Origin: an uncultured Megamonas sp.
GTDB lineage: Bacteria > Bacillota > Negativicutes > Selenomonadales > Selenomonadaceae
Assembly: GCA_900554895.1 (NCBI GenBank)
Contig: USIX01000003.1
Location: 1 to 38,871, forward strand
Direction of reading: 5' to 3'
DNA: 38,871 bases
Under the pieces are notes generated by a model. That model saw nothing but the letters and a program-made list of their open reading frames with translations, was not told the origin of the DNA and searched no databases. Of this stretch, positions 1-8,004 are shown in pieces. The position numbers were made by a program, and so were the translations under genes. Positions within the stretch are counted from its first letter, which is position 1. Each line of letters begins with the position of its first letter.

Positions 1-140
1 TGACGACCAGTGAAGAATGGATGACATTTGGAGCAAACGTCTACACGTAATTCACTTTTTACAGAGCCAGTTTTAAAAGTATTGCCGCAACCACAGATAA
101 CTGTAGCTTCTTTATAATCAGGATGGATTCCTTGTTTCAT
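1..140 (-). CDS. rpmE: 50S ribosomal protein L31 (3'-truncated by window edge)
   Basis: The reverse strand from 140 reads [19 protein letters not shown] and continues to the window edge, so 46 codons are present and the C-terminus is missing. This is the classic L31 start. C16, C18, C36 and C39 form the zinc-binding set of the Cys-containing (C+) L31 type, which is a structural protein of the large ribosomal subunit. An AGAGGTG ribosome-binding site lies 6-7 bases before the ATG. It is divergent from the clpX-type gene at 368. The family call is certain; the end of the gene is outside the window. Confidence 0.95.
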   Translation of the reverse strand, partial: MKQGIHPDYKEATVICGCGNTFKTGSVKSELRVDVCSKCHPFFTGR

Positions 141-207
141 TCTATCGCACCTCTTTCTCTGACATTTACTGATTGATTATATCACACAGACACTAAACTT
201 GCAAGAG

Positions 208-237
208 ATTATATATTCATTTTTCTTTTGAGAACAA
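208..237 (-). promoter_or_regulatory. possible rpmE promoter
   Basis: On the minus strand a perfect TATAAT (213-208) lies 18 bases after TTGTTC (237-232). The -35 is weak, matching 3 of 6 consensus positions, so this is tentative. It overlaps the right arm of the inverted repeat at 216-249. Confidence 0.35.
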
Positions 238-249
238 AAGAAAAATGAA
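216..249. repeat. 14-bp perfect inverted repeat in the rpmE/clpX divergent region
   Basis: TTCATTTTTCTTTT (216-229) and its exact complement AAAAGAAAAATGAA (236-249) flank a 6-base spacer. It sits between the two divergent promoters and overlaps the putative rpmE -35. There is no T-run after it, so it looks more like an operator than a terminator. It does not resemble the usual Firmicute Zur box, although L31 genes are sometimes zinc-regulated. Confidence 0.6.
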
Positions 250-265
250 CCCTCTTACTTTTTTA

Positions 266-294
266 TTGATAATATTCAAGGAAAAATCTATAAT
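266..294 (+). promoter_or_regulatory. sigma70-type promoter of the clpX-type gene
   Basis: TTGATA (266-271), a 17-base spacer and a perfect TATAAT (289-294). Transcription should start near 301, leaving a leader of about 67 bases before the ATG at 368. Confidence 0.75.
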
Positions 295-367
295 ATACAT
301 ATTGTGCAATTAAATTTCAATTATATGTCTTGAAATTTCAACTTTGCTATTGAAGGGATAGGATTAA

Positions 368-1687
368 ATGAAAAAAAATTCGCAGGAAGTAAAGCATAAT
401 TGCAGTTTCTGTAATCGGACAATAACAATACATTCACAATACGATATGCCGATTTACGACCCGCAGACCGGTTTTGCCATCTGTAAAAACTGCATTAAAG
501 ATATTTATAATTTTATATCCGAACACGACAAACGCGAGGAAAAAGCGGTTAACCGTAAATTCATTCAGGGTTTGGATGATATTCTCGCCAAAAACAAACC
601 GCATGTTATTAAAGAATATCTTGACCAGTATATTATCAATCAGGACCGTGCAAAAAAAATTCTTGCCGTTGCCGTTTACAATCATTACAAACGCATGAAA
701 TATGGTTACAGCCACGACCCGAAAGACATGAATATCGAAAAATCAAATGTCATCATGCTCGGTCCGTCCGGCTGCGGTAAAACCGCCATGCTCCAGCATC
801 TGGCAAAACTTCTGGATATTCCTATGGCTGTAACGGATGCTTCCAGCCTCACGGAAGCCGGTTTTGTCGGCTCTGATGTGGAAGTTGCTGTAAGAAATCT
901 TTATTATGCCGCTGATAAAAATATTGAACGCACACAGCACGGCATCATCTATCTTGATGAATTCGATAAAATAGCCCGCAAATCCGGTGCTAACAATTCC
1001 ATCACAGCCGACCCGGGTCATGAAGGCGTTCAGCAGGGTCTACTTAAAATGATTGAAGGCGGTGTTGTCGAATTCACGGCCCAAGGTCAGCGCAAACATC
1101 CGGAAGCTCCTACCATCAAAGTGGATACAACCAATATTTTATTCATCGTCGGCGGAGCCTTTGTCGGCATTGAAAATATCATTGCAAAACGCTTAAAAAC
1201 GGATGCTTCTTCCATTGGTTTCGGTGCCGCAGTACAAAATAAAAACGATAAACCGAAATACAATGAATTAATTCACAAAGTCCGTCCGGAGGATTTAATC
1301 AAATTCGGTATCATTCCGGAAATCATCGGCCGTTTGCCTGTAATCTGTACACTGGAAGAACTCAGCGAAGATGATTTACTAAAAATCCTGACCGAACCGA
1401 AAAATGCTCCGGTAAAACAGTATCAGGAACTTTTAGCTATGGATAAAGTGAAACTCGAATTTGAAAAAGAAGCACTGTATGCTGTAGCCAGAAAAGCCAT
1501 TGAACGTAAAACGGGAGCAAGAAGCCTGCGCGGCATCCTGGAGGATGTAATGCTCGATATCATGTATGAAATACCACAGTCTGATGAACCTCGTCGCGTT
1601 ATCATCACAAAAGACTGTATTGAAAAACATACACAGCCAGAAATTTTCCCTATAGAACCGGTGACAGAAACAAACAACAATGATTAA
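368..1687 (+). CDS. clpX: ClpX-type AAA+ unfoldase, probably a divergent paralogue
   Basis: The 439-residue protein has the ClpX layout. An N-terminal zinc-binding domain (C12, C15, C39, C42) is followed by an AAA+ module with Walker A GPSGCGKT (132-139), Walker B LDEFDK (D197, E198), the RKH loop (242-244), an IGF loop for ClpP docking (283-285), the GRLPV arginine finger (R322) and sensor 2 GAR (383-385). ClpX unfolds tagged substrates and feeds them to ClpP. Three things are odd. The zinc knuckle spacing is C-x23-C, where E. coli-type ClpX has about 18. The GYVG pore loop reads GFVG (165-168). Walker B reads DEFDK instead of DEIDK. The gene stands alone with its own promoter and no clpP or tig next to it, so I infer a second ClpX rather than the main copy. 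The AAA+ family call is certain; the paralogue status is inference. Confidence 0.88.
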   Translation: MKKNSQEVKHNCSFCNRTITIHSQYDMPIYDPQTGFAICKNCIKDIYNFISEHDKREEKAVNRKFIQGLDDILAKNKPHVIKEYLDQYIINQDRAKKILAVAVYNHYKRMKYGYSHDPKDMNIEKSNVIMLGPSGCGKTAMLQHLAKLLDIPMAVTDASSLTEAGFVGSDVEVAVRNLYYAADKNIERTQHGIIYLDEFDKIARKSGANNSITADPGHEGVQQGLLKMIEGGVVEFTAQGQRKHPEAPTIKVDTTNILFIVGGAFVGIENIIAKRLKTDASSIGFGAAVQNKNDKPKYNELIHKVRPEDLIKFGIIPEIIGRLPVICTLEELSEDDLLKILTEPKNAPVKQYQELLAMDKVKLEFEKEALYAVARKAIERKTGARSLRGILEDVMLDIMYEIPQSDEPRRVIITKDCIEKHTQPEIFPIEPVTETNNND

Positions 1688-1691
1688 AAAT

Positions 1692-1722
1692 AAAACCAAG
1701 TACAATTGTACTTGGTTTTTTT
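1692..1722. terminator. bidirectional intrinsic terminator
   Basis: A perfect 28-base palindrome (1692-1719, half-site AAAACCAAGTACAA) ends in a T-run on the plus strand and has an A-run on its other side. It separates the convergent clpX-type gene (+) and the EAL gene (-) and can serve both. Confidence 0.9.
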
Positions 1723-1726
1723 ATTT

Positions 1727-3976
1727 TTATACATTTTTTTCCAAATAAGTTTCATATTCTTTTGCTGGTATCGGTCGGGCAAAATAATAACCCTGAATTA
1801 TATCACAATCATTATCCCGCAGAAATTCATATTGTTCTTTCGTTTCCACGCCTTCAGCTACAGTTTTCATATCAACCGTTTTTGCAATCTTAATGACATG
1901 CTGCACCATAGCTTTGCCTTTTATACTCATATCATCAATGAAACTTTTATCAATCTTCATTTCAGTAGCATTAATATCTCTAATCATACTTATTGAAGAA
2001 TATCCTGTGCCGAAATCATCAATCAAAACATCAAAACCGGCCTTTCGTATATTATCTACTATCTGTTCGCCGATTTTCCGTTTTGAAACAAGATTGCCTT
2101 CCGTTATCTCAAATTGTATATTTTCTGTAGCTAAATCATATTTATTTAATATCCTAACATATTCTTCAATAAAATTCGGTCTGTACAATCTATTGCGAGA
2201 AACATTTACCGACACCGGCAAAATCTTTAATCCCCTTTTTTTCCATTCACTTTGATGTCTGCATACCATTTCAAAAATATATTTATCAATGTCTATAATA
2301 CTGCCTACCTCTTCGGCTATAGGTATGAATTTGGCTGGCGATATGAATATTTTTCCGTTTTTTATCCATCTGATTAAAGCTTCGCTGCCTACCATCCGCT
2401 GCGTTTTGGCATCGTATTTAGGCTGATAATACACTTGAAATTCTTTTAAAGCCAACGCTTGCAGAATATCATCCATTATTTTTTTCTTCTCTATGAGAGC
2501 ATCTTTCATGCCATTGTAGTAAAAACTGTAAAAAGTATCATATTTATCTTTCACTATGCGTCTTGCCATCATTGCACAATTCTGCATATAATCAATAGAT
2601 TTTTCATCATCTTCAATAATGTATATCCCCATAGAAGCAATTATCCTGAATTTATCAATTTTTATAGTGGTTATTTTTTTTATATCTCTTACAATATTCT
2701 CCATCAGCATTACTAAATCTTTCTTTTCTTTAAATTCTACCACCATTAAAAAATTATCAGCATATGGTCTTGTTATAATACCATTTTTCACATTTTTCTG
2801 CAGTACCTTCCAAATGTCAGCAAGAATAATATTGCCTATTTCATAACCGAATATATCATTAATTAGTTTGAAATTATCTATATCAAATGAAATAAACGCT
2901 TTTTTAGTTGACGATATCTTCAACCAAGTCTCAACATCCAGGCAAAACTTTTCAAAAGAATATCCGCCTGTTACTTTATCTTTATATAAAATATTTTCTA
3001 ATTGACGTTTCTTCTTTCTTTCATCCAGAACGATATTTATAACGATTACCACAACCAGCATCAACAAAACAGCAGATAAAATATACGTATTGCGCATAAG
3101 CATATCATATCTCGTATCAATAACAGCTCTAGGAATAATAGTCAGCAGCGACATATCATTTATGCCTAAAGGTTGATAATATAAATACATCGGTTCATAA
3201 GCAGTAATTTTAACCAAGCCTGAGTTTCCTGCCAGCAAATCATTTTTAACCTCATCCAATACAGGTTTATTATCTGCATTAATTTCATCCAAATTAATAA
3301 ATACATTTTTACTGTCATTTTTTATTTCTATGGCATTTAAACCGGCAACAATTCTTTGTCCGTCTTTGTCAATTACTACAGAATATCCTGTTCCGTCAAA
3401 AAGAGTCAATGTCAATAATCTTTGCAGGATTTTAATATCATACGAAGCAAATAATACTCCTTTTATCTCATTATTGTCATTATATAACGGCCGACTGAAA
3501 ATCAAACTGTCTTTTCCGTCAATACCATCTTTATAAATTCGGACTATCGCCGTTTTTCCCTGCATTGCCTCATCAAAATAAGCCTTTATATTTTCCACGC
3601 TGACTGCCTGTTTACCTAGATTATCCATAATATAAATTTCTTTATTTGGATATACAATACCAATTCTCTTAAAATAATTATTTTTACATATTGACTTAAA
3701 GTGTTCCATTATTTTGGCAGAAGACATATCCTGCTCATCTTCAACAAAATGAGATATTTGAAACAAAGTCTCTTGTTTTTCTCTTAATTCCCGACTTATT
3801 GTCGTCTTATTAACCTGAGCTACTTCCGTCAGACGATTTAAAGACTCTTCCTTTAAATAATTTCCTAAAATATCCGAATATATCCAAAAGGCTGCCACCG
3901 TTACAACTACAATCATTAACGAGGAAAATATTTTCTTCCACGAAATCGTACTACTATTAGACTTTTTATTACCCAT
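1727..3976 (-). CDS. membrane sensor GGDEF-EAL protein, probable c-di-GMP phosphodiesterase
   Basis: About 749 residues. A transmembrane helix lies near the N-terminus, then an extracytoplasmic Cache-like sensor of about 250 residues, a second helix (about 295-320), a GGDEF domain and a C-terminal EAL domain. The GGDEF signature is degenerate (RPYADNF), so it should not make c-di-GMP. The EAL domain keeps its catalytic set: SEAL, SVNVS, EITEG, DDFGTGYSS, KIDKSF, AEGVE and the QGYYFARP tail. Hydrolysis of c-di-GMP to pGpG is therefore the expected activity. I chose the ATG at 3976 because CGAGGG lies about 8 bases before it. The in-frame ATG at 3994 is only 3 bases after the previous stop and has only a weak site. 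It follows a GGDEF cyclase gene by 21 bases, so synthesis and breakdown of the messenger are encoded as a pair at the end of the exopolysaccharide cluster. Confidence 0.9.
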   Translation of the reverse strand: MGNKKSNSSTISWKKIFSSLMIVVVTVAAFWIYSDILGNYLKEESLNRLTEVAQVNKTTISRELREKQETLFQISHFVEDEQDMSSAKIMEHFKSICKNNYFKRIGIVYPNKEIYIMDNLGKQAVSVENIKAYFDEAMQGKTAIVRIYKDGIDGKDSLIFSRPLYNDNNEIKGVLFASYDIKILQRLLTLTLFDGTGYSVVIDKDGQRIVAGLNAIEIKNDSKNVFINLDEINADNKPVLDEVKNDLLAGNSGLVKITAYEPMYLYYQPLGINDMSLLTIIPRAVIDTRYDMLMRNTYILSAVLLMLVVVIVINIVLDERKKKRQLENILYKDKVTGGYSFEKFCLDVETWLKISSTKKAFISFDIDNFKLINDIFGYEIGNIILADIWKVLQKNVKNGIITRPYADNFLMVVEFKEKKDLVMLMENIVRDIKKITTIKIDKFRIIASMGIYIIEDDEKSIDYMQNCAMMARRIVKDKYDTFYSFYYNGMKDALIEKKKIMDDILQALALKEFQVYYQPKYDAKTQRMVGSEALIRWIKNGKIFISPAKFIPIAEEVGSIIDIDKYIFEMVCRHQSEWKKRGLKILPVSVNVSRNRLYRPNFIEEYVRILNKYDLATENIQFEITEGNLVSKRKIGEQIVDNIRKAGFDVLIDDFGTGYSSISMIRDINATEMKIDKSFIDDMSIKGKAMVQHVIKIAKTVDMKTVAEGVETKEQYEFLRDNDCDIIQGYYFARPIPAKEYETYLEKNV

Positions 3977-3997
3977 AATTTTCCCTCGTTTCATTTA

Positions 3998-5035
3998 TTA
4001 TATCTCAAATTCAATCCTATTCCTGCCTCTGTGTTTAGCTCTGTACAACGCTGTATCCGCTTTTTGTATACCTTCATATATAATATTTTTATTGTCTGCA
4101 TCTGCTTTCTTTTTCAAATATGCTGTTCCCATGCTGCAGGTTATCTGTACAACTTTCCCCTGCTCCACTGGAATTTGCGAATTCTCAATCGTTTTTCTTA
4201 AATTCTCCAGTATCCTTTCTACTTCTTCAAAAACATATTGATACATCAACACAATAAATTCCTCCCCTCCATAACGGAAAACATATATTCCTTCATGCCT
4301 CTTTTCTAAATCTTTCAACACATCTCCTATAAATTTCAAAACTTTGTCACCACTTAAATGACCCAGATTATCATTTATTTTTTTGAAAAAATCTAAATCC
4401 ATCATTGTCAGCCATAAATTATCAGCAGACCGCCTCATTCTGTTCTGCATGATATTATTTATTTTATCAAAAAAACCTCTGCGATTTACTATACCTGTTA
4501 ATTCATCAACATATGCCAACTCCTTATAATATTCTTTCAAATAATTAATATTTTCCAGCCGCTTTGTCGATAATATTTCATTTTTTCTCTTTATGCAATC
4601 TCTCAATTCTAAAATGTTCGTATAATCTTGGTGATATCCGCAAATTTTATAAACGCCGTCGTTCTTTTCAACCACCTTGCCTCCGCAACGTACATTCCGT
4701 TTTCCCTTTCCGTCATGATGCCATATATAACATACCTCATCTGTTATACTTTTTATCGGTCTGTAATCAAACATAGCAATCATATTATTTATTGTTTTCT
4801 GTATATCTTTCAGATTATTTAAATCTATCCTTTTAAACCAATAATCATAAAACTGTTCCGGCGACAGGTTCCTACTCTGTTCAGATGTCAAACCTAATAT
4901 TCTTATCAATGTTTTATTACCGTAAAAACAATGAATGCCTTTTGTTTCACTATATTCCATTATCCAAATTCCTACATCCATTGAATCTAAAATTTCATAA
5001 ATATTTATATCGCTATTCTTTAAAAGCTTCTCCAT
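3998..5035 (-). CDS. PAS-GGDEF diguanylate cyclase
   Basis: 345 residues with no transmembrane segment. A PAS-like sensory region occupies about residues 10-145, then a short linker and a GGDEF domain (about 175-345) with the active signature RYGGEEF and the upstream metal and substrate residues DLDFFKKINDNLGH. It should condense two GTP into c-di-GMP. No RxxD inhibitory site is visible at the usual distance before GGEEF (the sequence there is RHEGIYVF), so product inhibition through an I-site is not expected. AAAGGAT lies about 11 bases before the ATG. The PilZ-containing synthase about 3 kb upstream in the same direction is a natural target for the messenger, but this link is inferred from position only. 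Confidence 0.9.
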   Translation of the reverse strand: MEKLLKNSDINIYEILDSMDVGIWIMEYSETKGIHCFYGNKTLIRILGLTSEQSRNLSPEQFYDYWFKRIDLNNLKDIQKTINNMIAMFDYRPIKSITDEVCYIWHHDGKGKRNVRCGGKVVEKNDGVYKICGYHQDYTNILELRDCIKRKNEILSTKRLENINYLKEYYKELAYVDELTGIVNRRGFFDKINNIMQNRMRRSADNLWLTMMDLDFFKKINDNLGHLSGDKVLKFIGDVLKDLEKRHEGIYVFRYGGEEFIVLMYQYVFEEVERILENLRKTIENSQIPVEQGKVVQITCSMGTAYLKKKADADNKNIIYEGIQKADTALYRAKHRGRNRIEFEI

Positions 5036-5061
5036 AACGTTTATATCCTTTCAGCCAAAAT

Positions 5062-5109
5062 AAAAGGACTATTTAAGATAGATTAAATCTAAACTAAAAC
5101 AGTCCTTTT
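5062..5109 (-). terminator. terminator-like hairpin between the GH18 and cyclase genes
   Basis: AAAAGGACT (5062-5070) pairs with AGTCCTTTT (5101-5109), with a smaller AGAT/ATCT stem inside. On the minus strand it follows the GH18 stop at 5139 by about 30 bases and is followed by TTTTATTTT. It should end or attenuate transcription of the polysaccharide genes before the cyclase/phosphodiesterase pair. Confidence 0.6.
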
Positions 5110-5138
5110 CCACTTGCATCATTCTTTCTTAATAAAAA

Positions 5139-6122
5139 TCAAAAATCATATACAGCTTCATTATCGCCTAACCGCCAGATAATAACATTTTCTATACCCA
5201 GCTCTTCTGCTTTATTTATCCAAGCAGACATTGTTTTTTTATCCGCATACCAGACCTTATGAGCTATTCCTTTTGCATCTTCATAACTAAAAAACATAGC
5301 GTCGCTGTCTGTTTTTCTCTCTGGTATTTTTTTATACTGTTTTGCTAAAGCGATTGCCTGTGTGGCAGAAATAAACTTCGGATTAGCTGAATCGCTCCAG
5401 ATACAACCGCCCGTGGAAAAAGCCACGCCTTTCTTCGGTGGCAGATACTGCATATTGTCTACAACTTTCTCAATAAAAGCAAAATCTGCCTTAGGACCGT
5501 CATTTTTGCTGTGCGTACCGTACAAATTGTACAGCATGACTATATAAATCGGTCCATGAGGAAAATTATACGCTTTAAAATCGACACTCGGTTCTAAAAT
5601 AATTCTGAGCTGTAAATTTTCTGCTTTAGCTTTATCATATAAAATTTTCACGAAATCCAAATATAAATCGGTTACTTCTTTATCACGGAAAACTTTTTCA
5701 TAATCCAAATCAATCCCCTTACAGCCTGCTTTTCTCGTCAAGGTGATTATTTCCTCAGCATGTTTTTCACGTTTCCGTTTGGAATTCAGCACATCCTTCA
5801 ATATTTCAGTATCTTTAAATATGACTTTATCTTTCTTTTTTATATCATTCACTACTGTAAAATATCTCTGTCTGGTAGGCTGCCTTTTTATTGCTTCCAA
5901 GAAATCATCCGCAATGAACAATTTCTTATCTTCGTCAAAATACGCAGCGAAAAAAGAAATATTATCATATCCGTACTGTGTTTTTTTCCATTCTTCAATA
6001 CCGTCATTTGCATCCCAATATACAATCCAGCCACCTACATTTATTTTACTTTTTTCCGCATTACTTACACTGAAAAGACTGCATATTAATATTAAAGCAA
6101 CTACTGATATTATTTTCTTCAT
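5139..6122 (-). CDS. secreted GH18-like glycoside hydrolase
   Basis: A 327-residue protein with a Sec signal peptide (about 1-22, cleavage after SNA). The rest looks like a single GH18-type TIM barrel. GIDLDYE contains the family's DxDxE core with the acid glutamate, and VIIWRLGDNE near the C-terminus resembles the last strand of YaaH/chitinase-like GH18 proteins. The first D of the usual DxxDxDxE motif is replaced by K. GH18 enzymes cleave beta-linked N-acetylhexosamine chains, so a role in trimming or releasing the polymer made by this cluster is likely. The substrate is unknown. Two ATGs are adjacent; the second (6122) has the better distance to AGAGGA. It is the last gene of the run before the hairpin at 5062. 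Confidence 0.8.
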   Translation of the reverse strand: MKKIISVVALILICSLFSVSNAEKSKINVGGWIVYWDANDGIEEWKKTQYGYDNISFFAAYFDEDKKLFIADDFLEAIKRQPTRQRYFTVVNDIKKKDKVIFKDTEILKDVLNSKRKREKHAEEIITLTRKAGCKGIDLDYEKVFRDKEVTDLYLDFVKILYDKAKAENLQLRIILEPSVDFKAYNFPHGPIYIVMLYNLYGTHSKNDGPKADFAFIEKVVDNMQYLPPKKGVAFSTGGCIWSDSANPKFISATQAIALAKQYKKIPERKTDSDAMFFSYEDAKGIAHKVWYADKKTMSAWINKAEELGIENVIIWRLGDNEAVYDF

Positions 6123-6141
6123 CATATTCCTCTTTCAAATA

Positions 6142-8004
6142 TCACAAGTGATGTACAAACCAATCAATAATGATATTTCCATATTCATTCACATTATATT
6201 TAATTTCTTCCCAACCGCTGTATTTAGACGTGAACAACTCCACATCAGAACCAAGTTCTTTAATAATCAAATCCTTGTAAACTGCATCATATACATCATC
6301 ATCCAAGTTGCGCTGTTCCCAACCGACACCGGTCCATGCGGAAGATAAGCAGATATCACCCCGTTCATTATTCTTTACTTCAACTTCAGCAATCTTTTTA
6401 TCCTCACAGAATAATCGCAGAATATTATCTTCCAGTTCTATAGATAATTTATAATCACCTTTTTCATTATTGCGGATTGTTGGTACATAAACCTCTGCTC
6501 CTTCAGCAATAGTTTTAGGTTCATCTTTTGTTTTTTCCTTCAAACGGTTTATATATACCTGACCTGTTCCTGTAGACGGTGCATATCGCGTAAAGGCTTC
6601 CAGCGCCGTTAATTCCGCATTATGCTTATCTTCGTCCACAGATATCGGCGCCTTACCATATACCTCATCTATGGAGATTTTAGCCAGCTCCGTTTTTTGT
6701 CCGCCGCTTATCTCATTTATAAAGAAATATGCTCCGCTGGCTTCTACGGCAATATAATTGCTCATATTTTTATCAGCACGCAGATAAATACTCTGTGTTC
6801 CCGCCTTATTTCCCATCAATTCTGTACTAATCTGCAAATTACGATAGCGTGAACTGTTTTTTAATCGTATTATCCCCTGATTTTTCGGCAAAGAAGTTAA
6901 AAATACTTTTTCTTCCTTAAATTCTGCAGCTCCTTTTTCCAATTCCCAAAAATTAAAGCGTTCTGCTTCTCCCGTATTGAATACAACATCTTTTTTTGTA
7001 TCATATTTTATTCTCATCAATAAATGATTTACCGGCCACCATGCCTGTGGCTGCATTCTAGTTAAATCGTAAATACTGCTATTTTGTACATTTAAACAAT
7101 AACCTTCACGATTAAAATTCATTTCAAACAGCTTTTTCAGCCAGTATTCATTGACTGCACTGACCTGTGCATTATTGCCGAAGCCGCTTGTATTGGCGTG
7201 CATCAGTACACTTACTTTAGGAGCATAACCCAAATCAGATTTATATACTTCATCTAATTTTTTATAATCGTAACTTATACGATTTCTCATACGGTCATAA
7301 CTTTCCTTTGGCACAAAATCCTTATCACGGATATAATCCATCAAATAATGATTATATTTTCTGCCTAAGTAAGGGGAAACCGTATTAAACATCAGCGGGT
7401 CCATTTCCCCTAAATAGTTATCGTAACGGTCAAACACATTAATATAAAACAACCTATAACCATTCGTACCGATTTCCCAATAATTATTTTTAACTAAATC
7501 CTTTAAGTCATCCGGCAAAAGAAACTTTGTATCTCCTCTGTCGAATTTTTCCGGATAAGTAAACATTGTCGCATGATAATTAAGATCTTTTATTATCGGC
7601 GTCGAAAAAATAGCCGTATCCCGCCGTCCATCTTCAAACATCAGATATAAAGCTCTTTCTGGAAGCTGTTTACCGTTATGATAAAACTCATAAATATCAT
7701 CTGTCGTTATTGTCTCATATCCTTGGTCCTTCAATGCCTGTAAATGCGCTTTCAGATTTTTTTCACTGATTAAACTCTGGCTTCCTTCCGTTTTCTGAAC
7801 GCCGAAATATGATATTGCAATAAAACCATTCTCTATCGGTGCTTGTTCTGTATACGGCATGTATGATTTTTCTAAAAGATAGGAAATCACAATAACAGCT
7901 ACAGCAACTAACAGTAAAGTAAATTGCAATATAGCACGTATCCTTTTTTTTCGATTTCGCTTTTTTGAATAATTCTCATCAAATAACACGTTAGGAGATT
8001 GCAT
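6142..8004 (-). CDS. membrane-anchored polysaccharide deacetylase-like protein with degenerate metal site
   Basis: 620 residues. A single N-terminal transmembrane helix (about 25-46) is followed by an extracytoplasmic NodB-like region (about 55-340) and a C-terminal domain (about 345-620) whose alternating strands suggest a beta-sandwich, possibly carbohydrate-binding. The NodB fold is recognised from the opening ISYFGV, the MFEDGRRDT segment in the place of TFDDG, and ATMFTYP after it. The second motif, normally H-S/T-x-x-H, reads EIGTNGYRL with no histidine, so metal-dependent deacetylation is unlikely. A binding or scaffolding role is my inference. Its ATG overlaps the synthase stop codon by one base (TAATG), which indicates translational coupling to the PilZ-GT2 synthase. 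Confidence 0.7.
   Translation of the reverse strand: MQSPNVLFDENYSKKRNRKKRIRAILQFTLLLVAVAVIVISYLLEKSYMPYTEQAPIENGFIAISYFGVQKTEGSQSLISEKNLKAHLQALKDQGYETITTDDIYEFYHNGKQLPERALYLMFEDGRRDTAIFSTPIIKDLNYHATMFTYPEKFDRGDTKFLLPDDLKDLVKNNYWEIGTNGYRLFYINVFDRYDNYLGEMDPLMFNTVSPYLGRKYNHYLMDYIRDKDFVPKESYDRMRNRISYDYKKLDEVYKSDLGYAPKVSVLMHANTSGFGNNAQVSAVNEYWLKKLFEMNFNREGYCLNVQNSSIYDLTRMQPQAWWPVNHLLMRIKYDTKKDVVFNTGEAERFNFWELEKGAAEFKEEKVFLTSLPKNQGIIRLKNSSRYRNLQISTELMGNKAGTQSIYLRADKNMSNYIAVEASGAYFFINEISGGQKTELAKISIDEVYGKAPISVDEDKHNAELTALEAFTRYAPSTGTGQVYINRLKEKTKDEPKTIAEGAEVYVPTIRNNEKGDYKLSIELEDNILRLFCEDKKIAEVEVKNNERGDICLSSAWTGVGWEQRNLDDDVYDAVYKDLIIKELGSDVELFTSKYSGWEEIKYNVNEYGNIIIDWFVHHL

Noticed and set aside
2700..2800. 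GGDEF domain of the EAL protein as a working diguanylate cyclase
   Set aside because: The signature reads YADNF, which lacks the glycines and acidic pair needed for catalysis.
5062..5109. Third member of the leader-hairpin family
   Set aside because: Its arms are AAAAGGACT/AGTCCTTTT, not AAAAGTCCTCTA/TAGAGGACTTTT, and its place after a stop codon fits an ordinary terminator.
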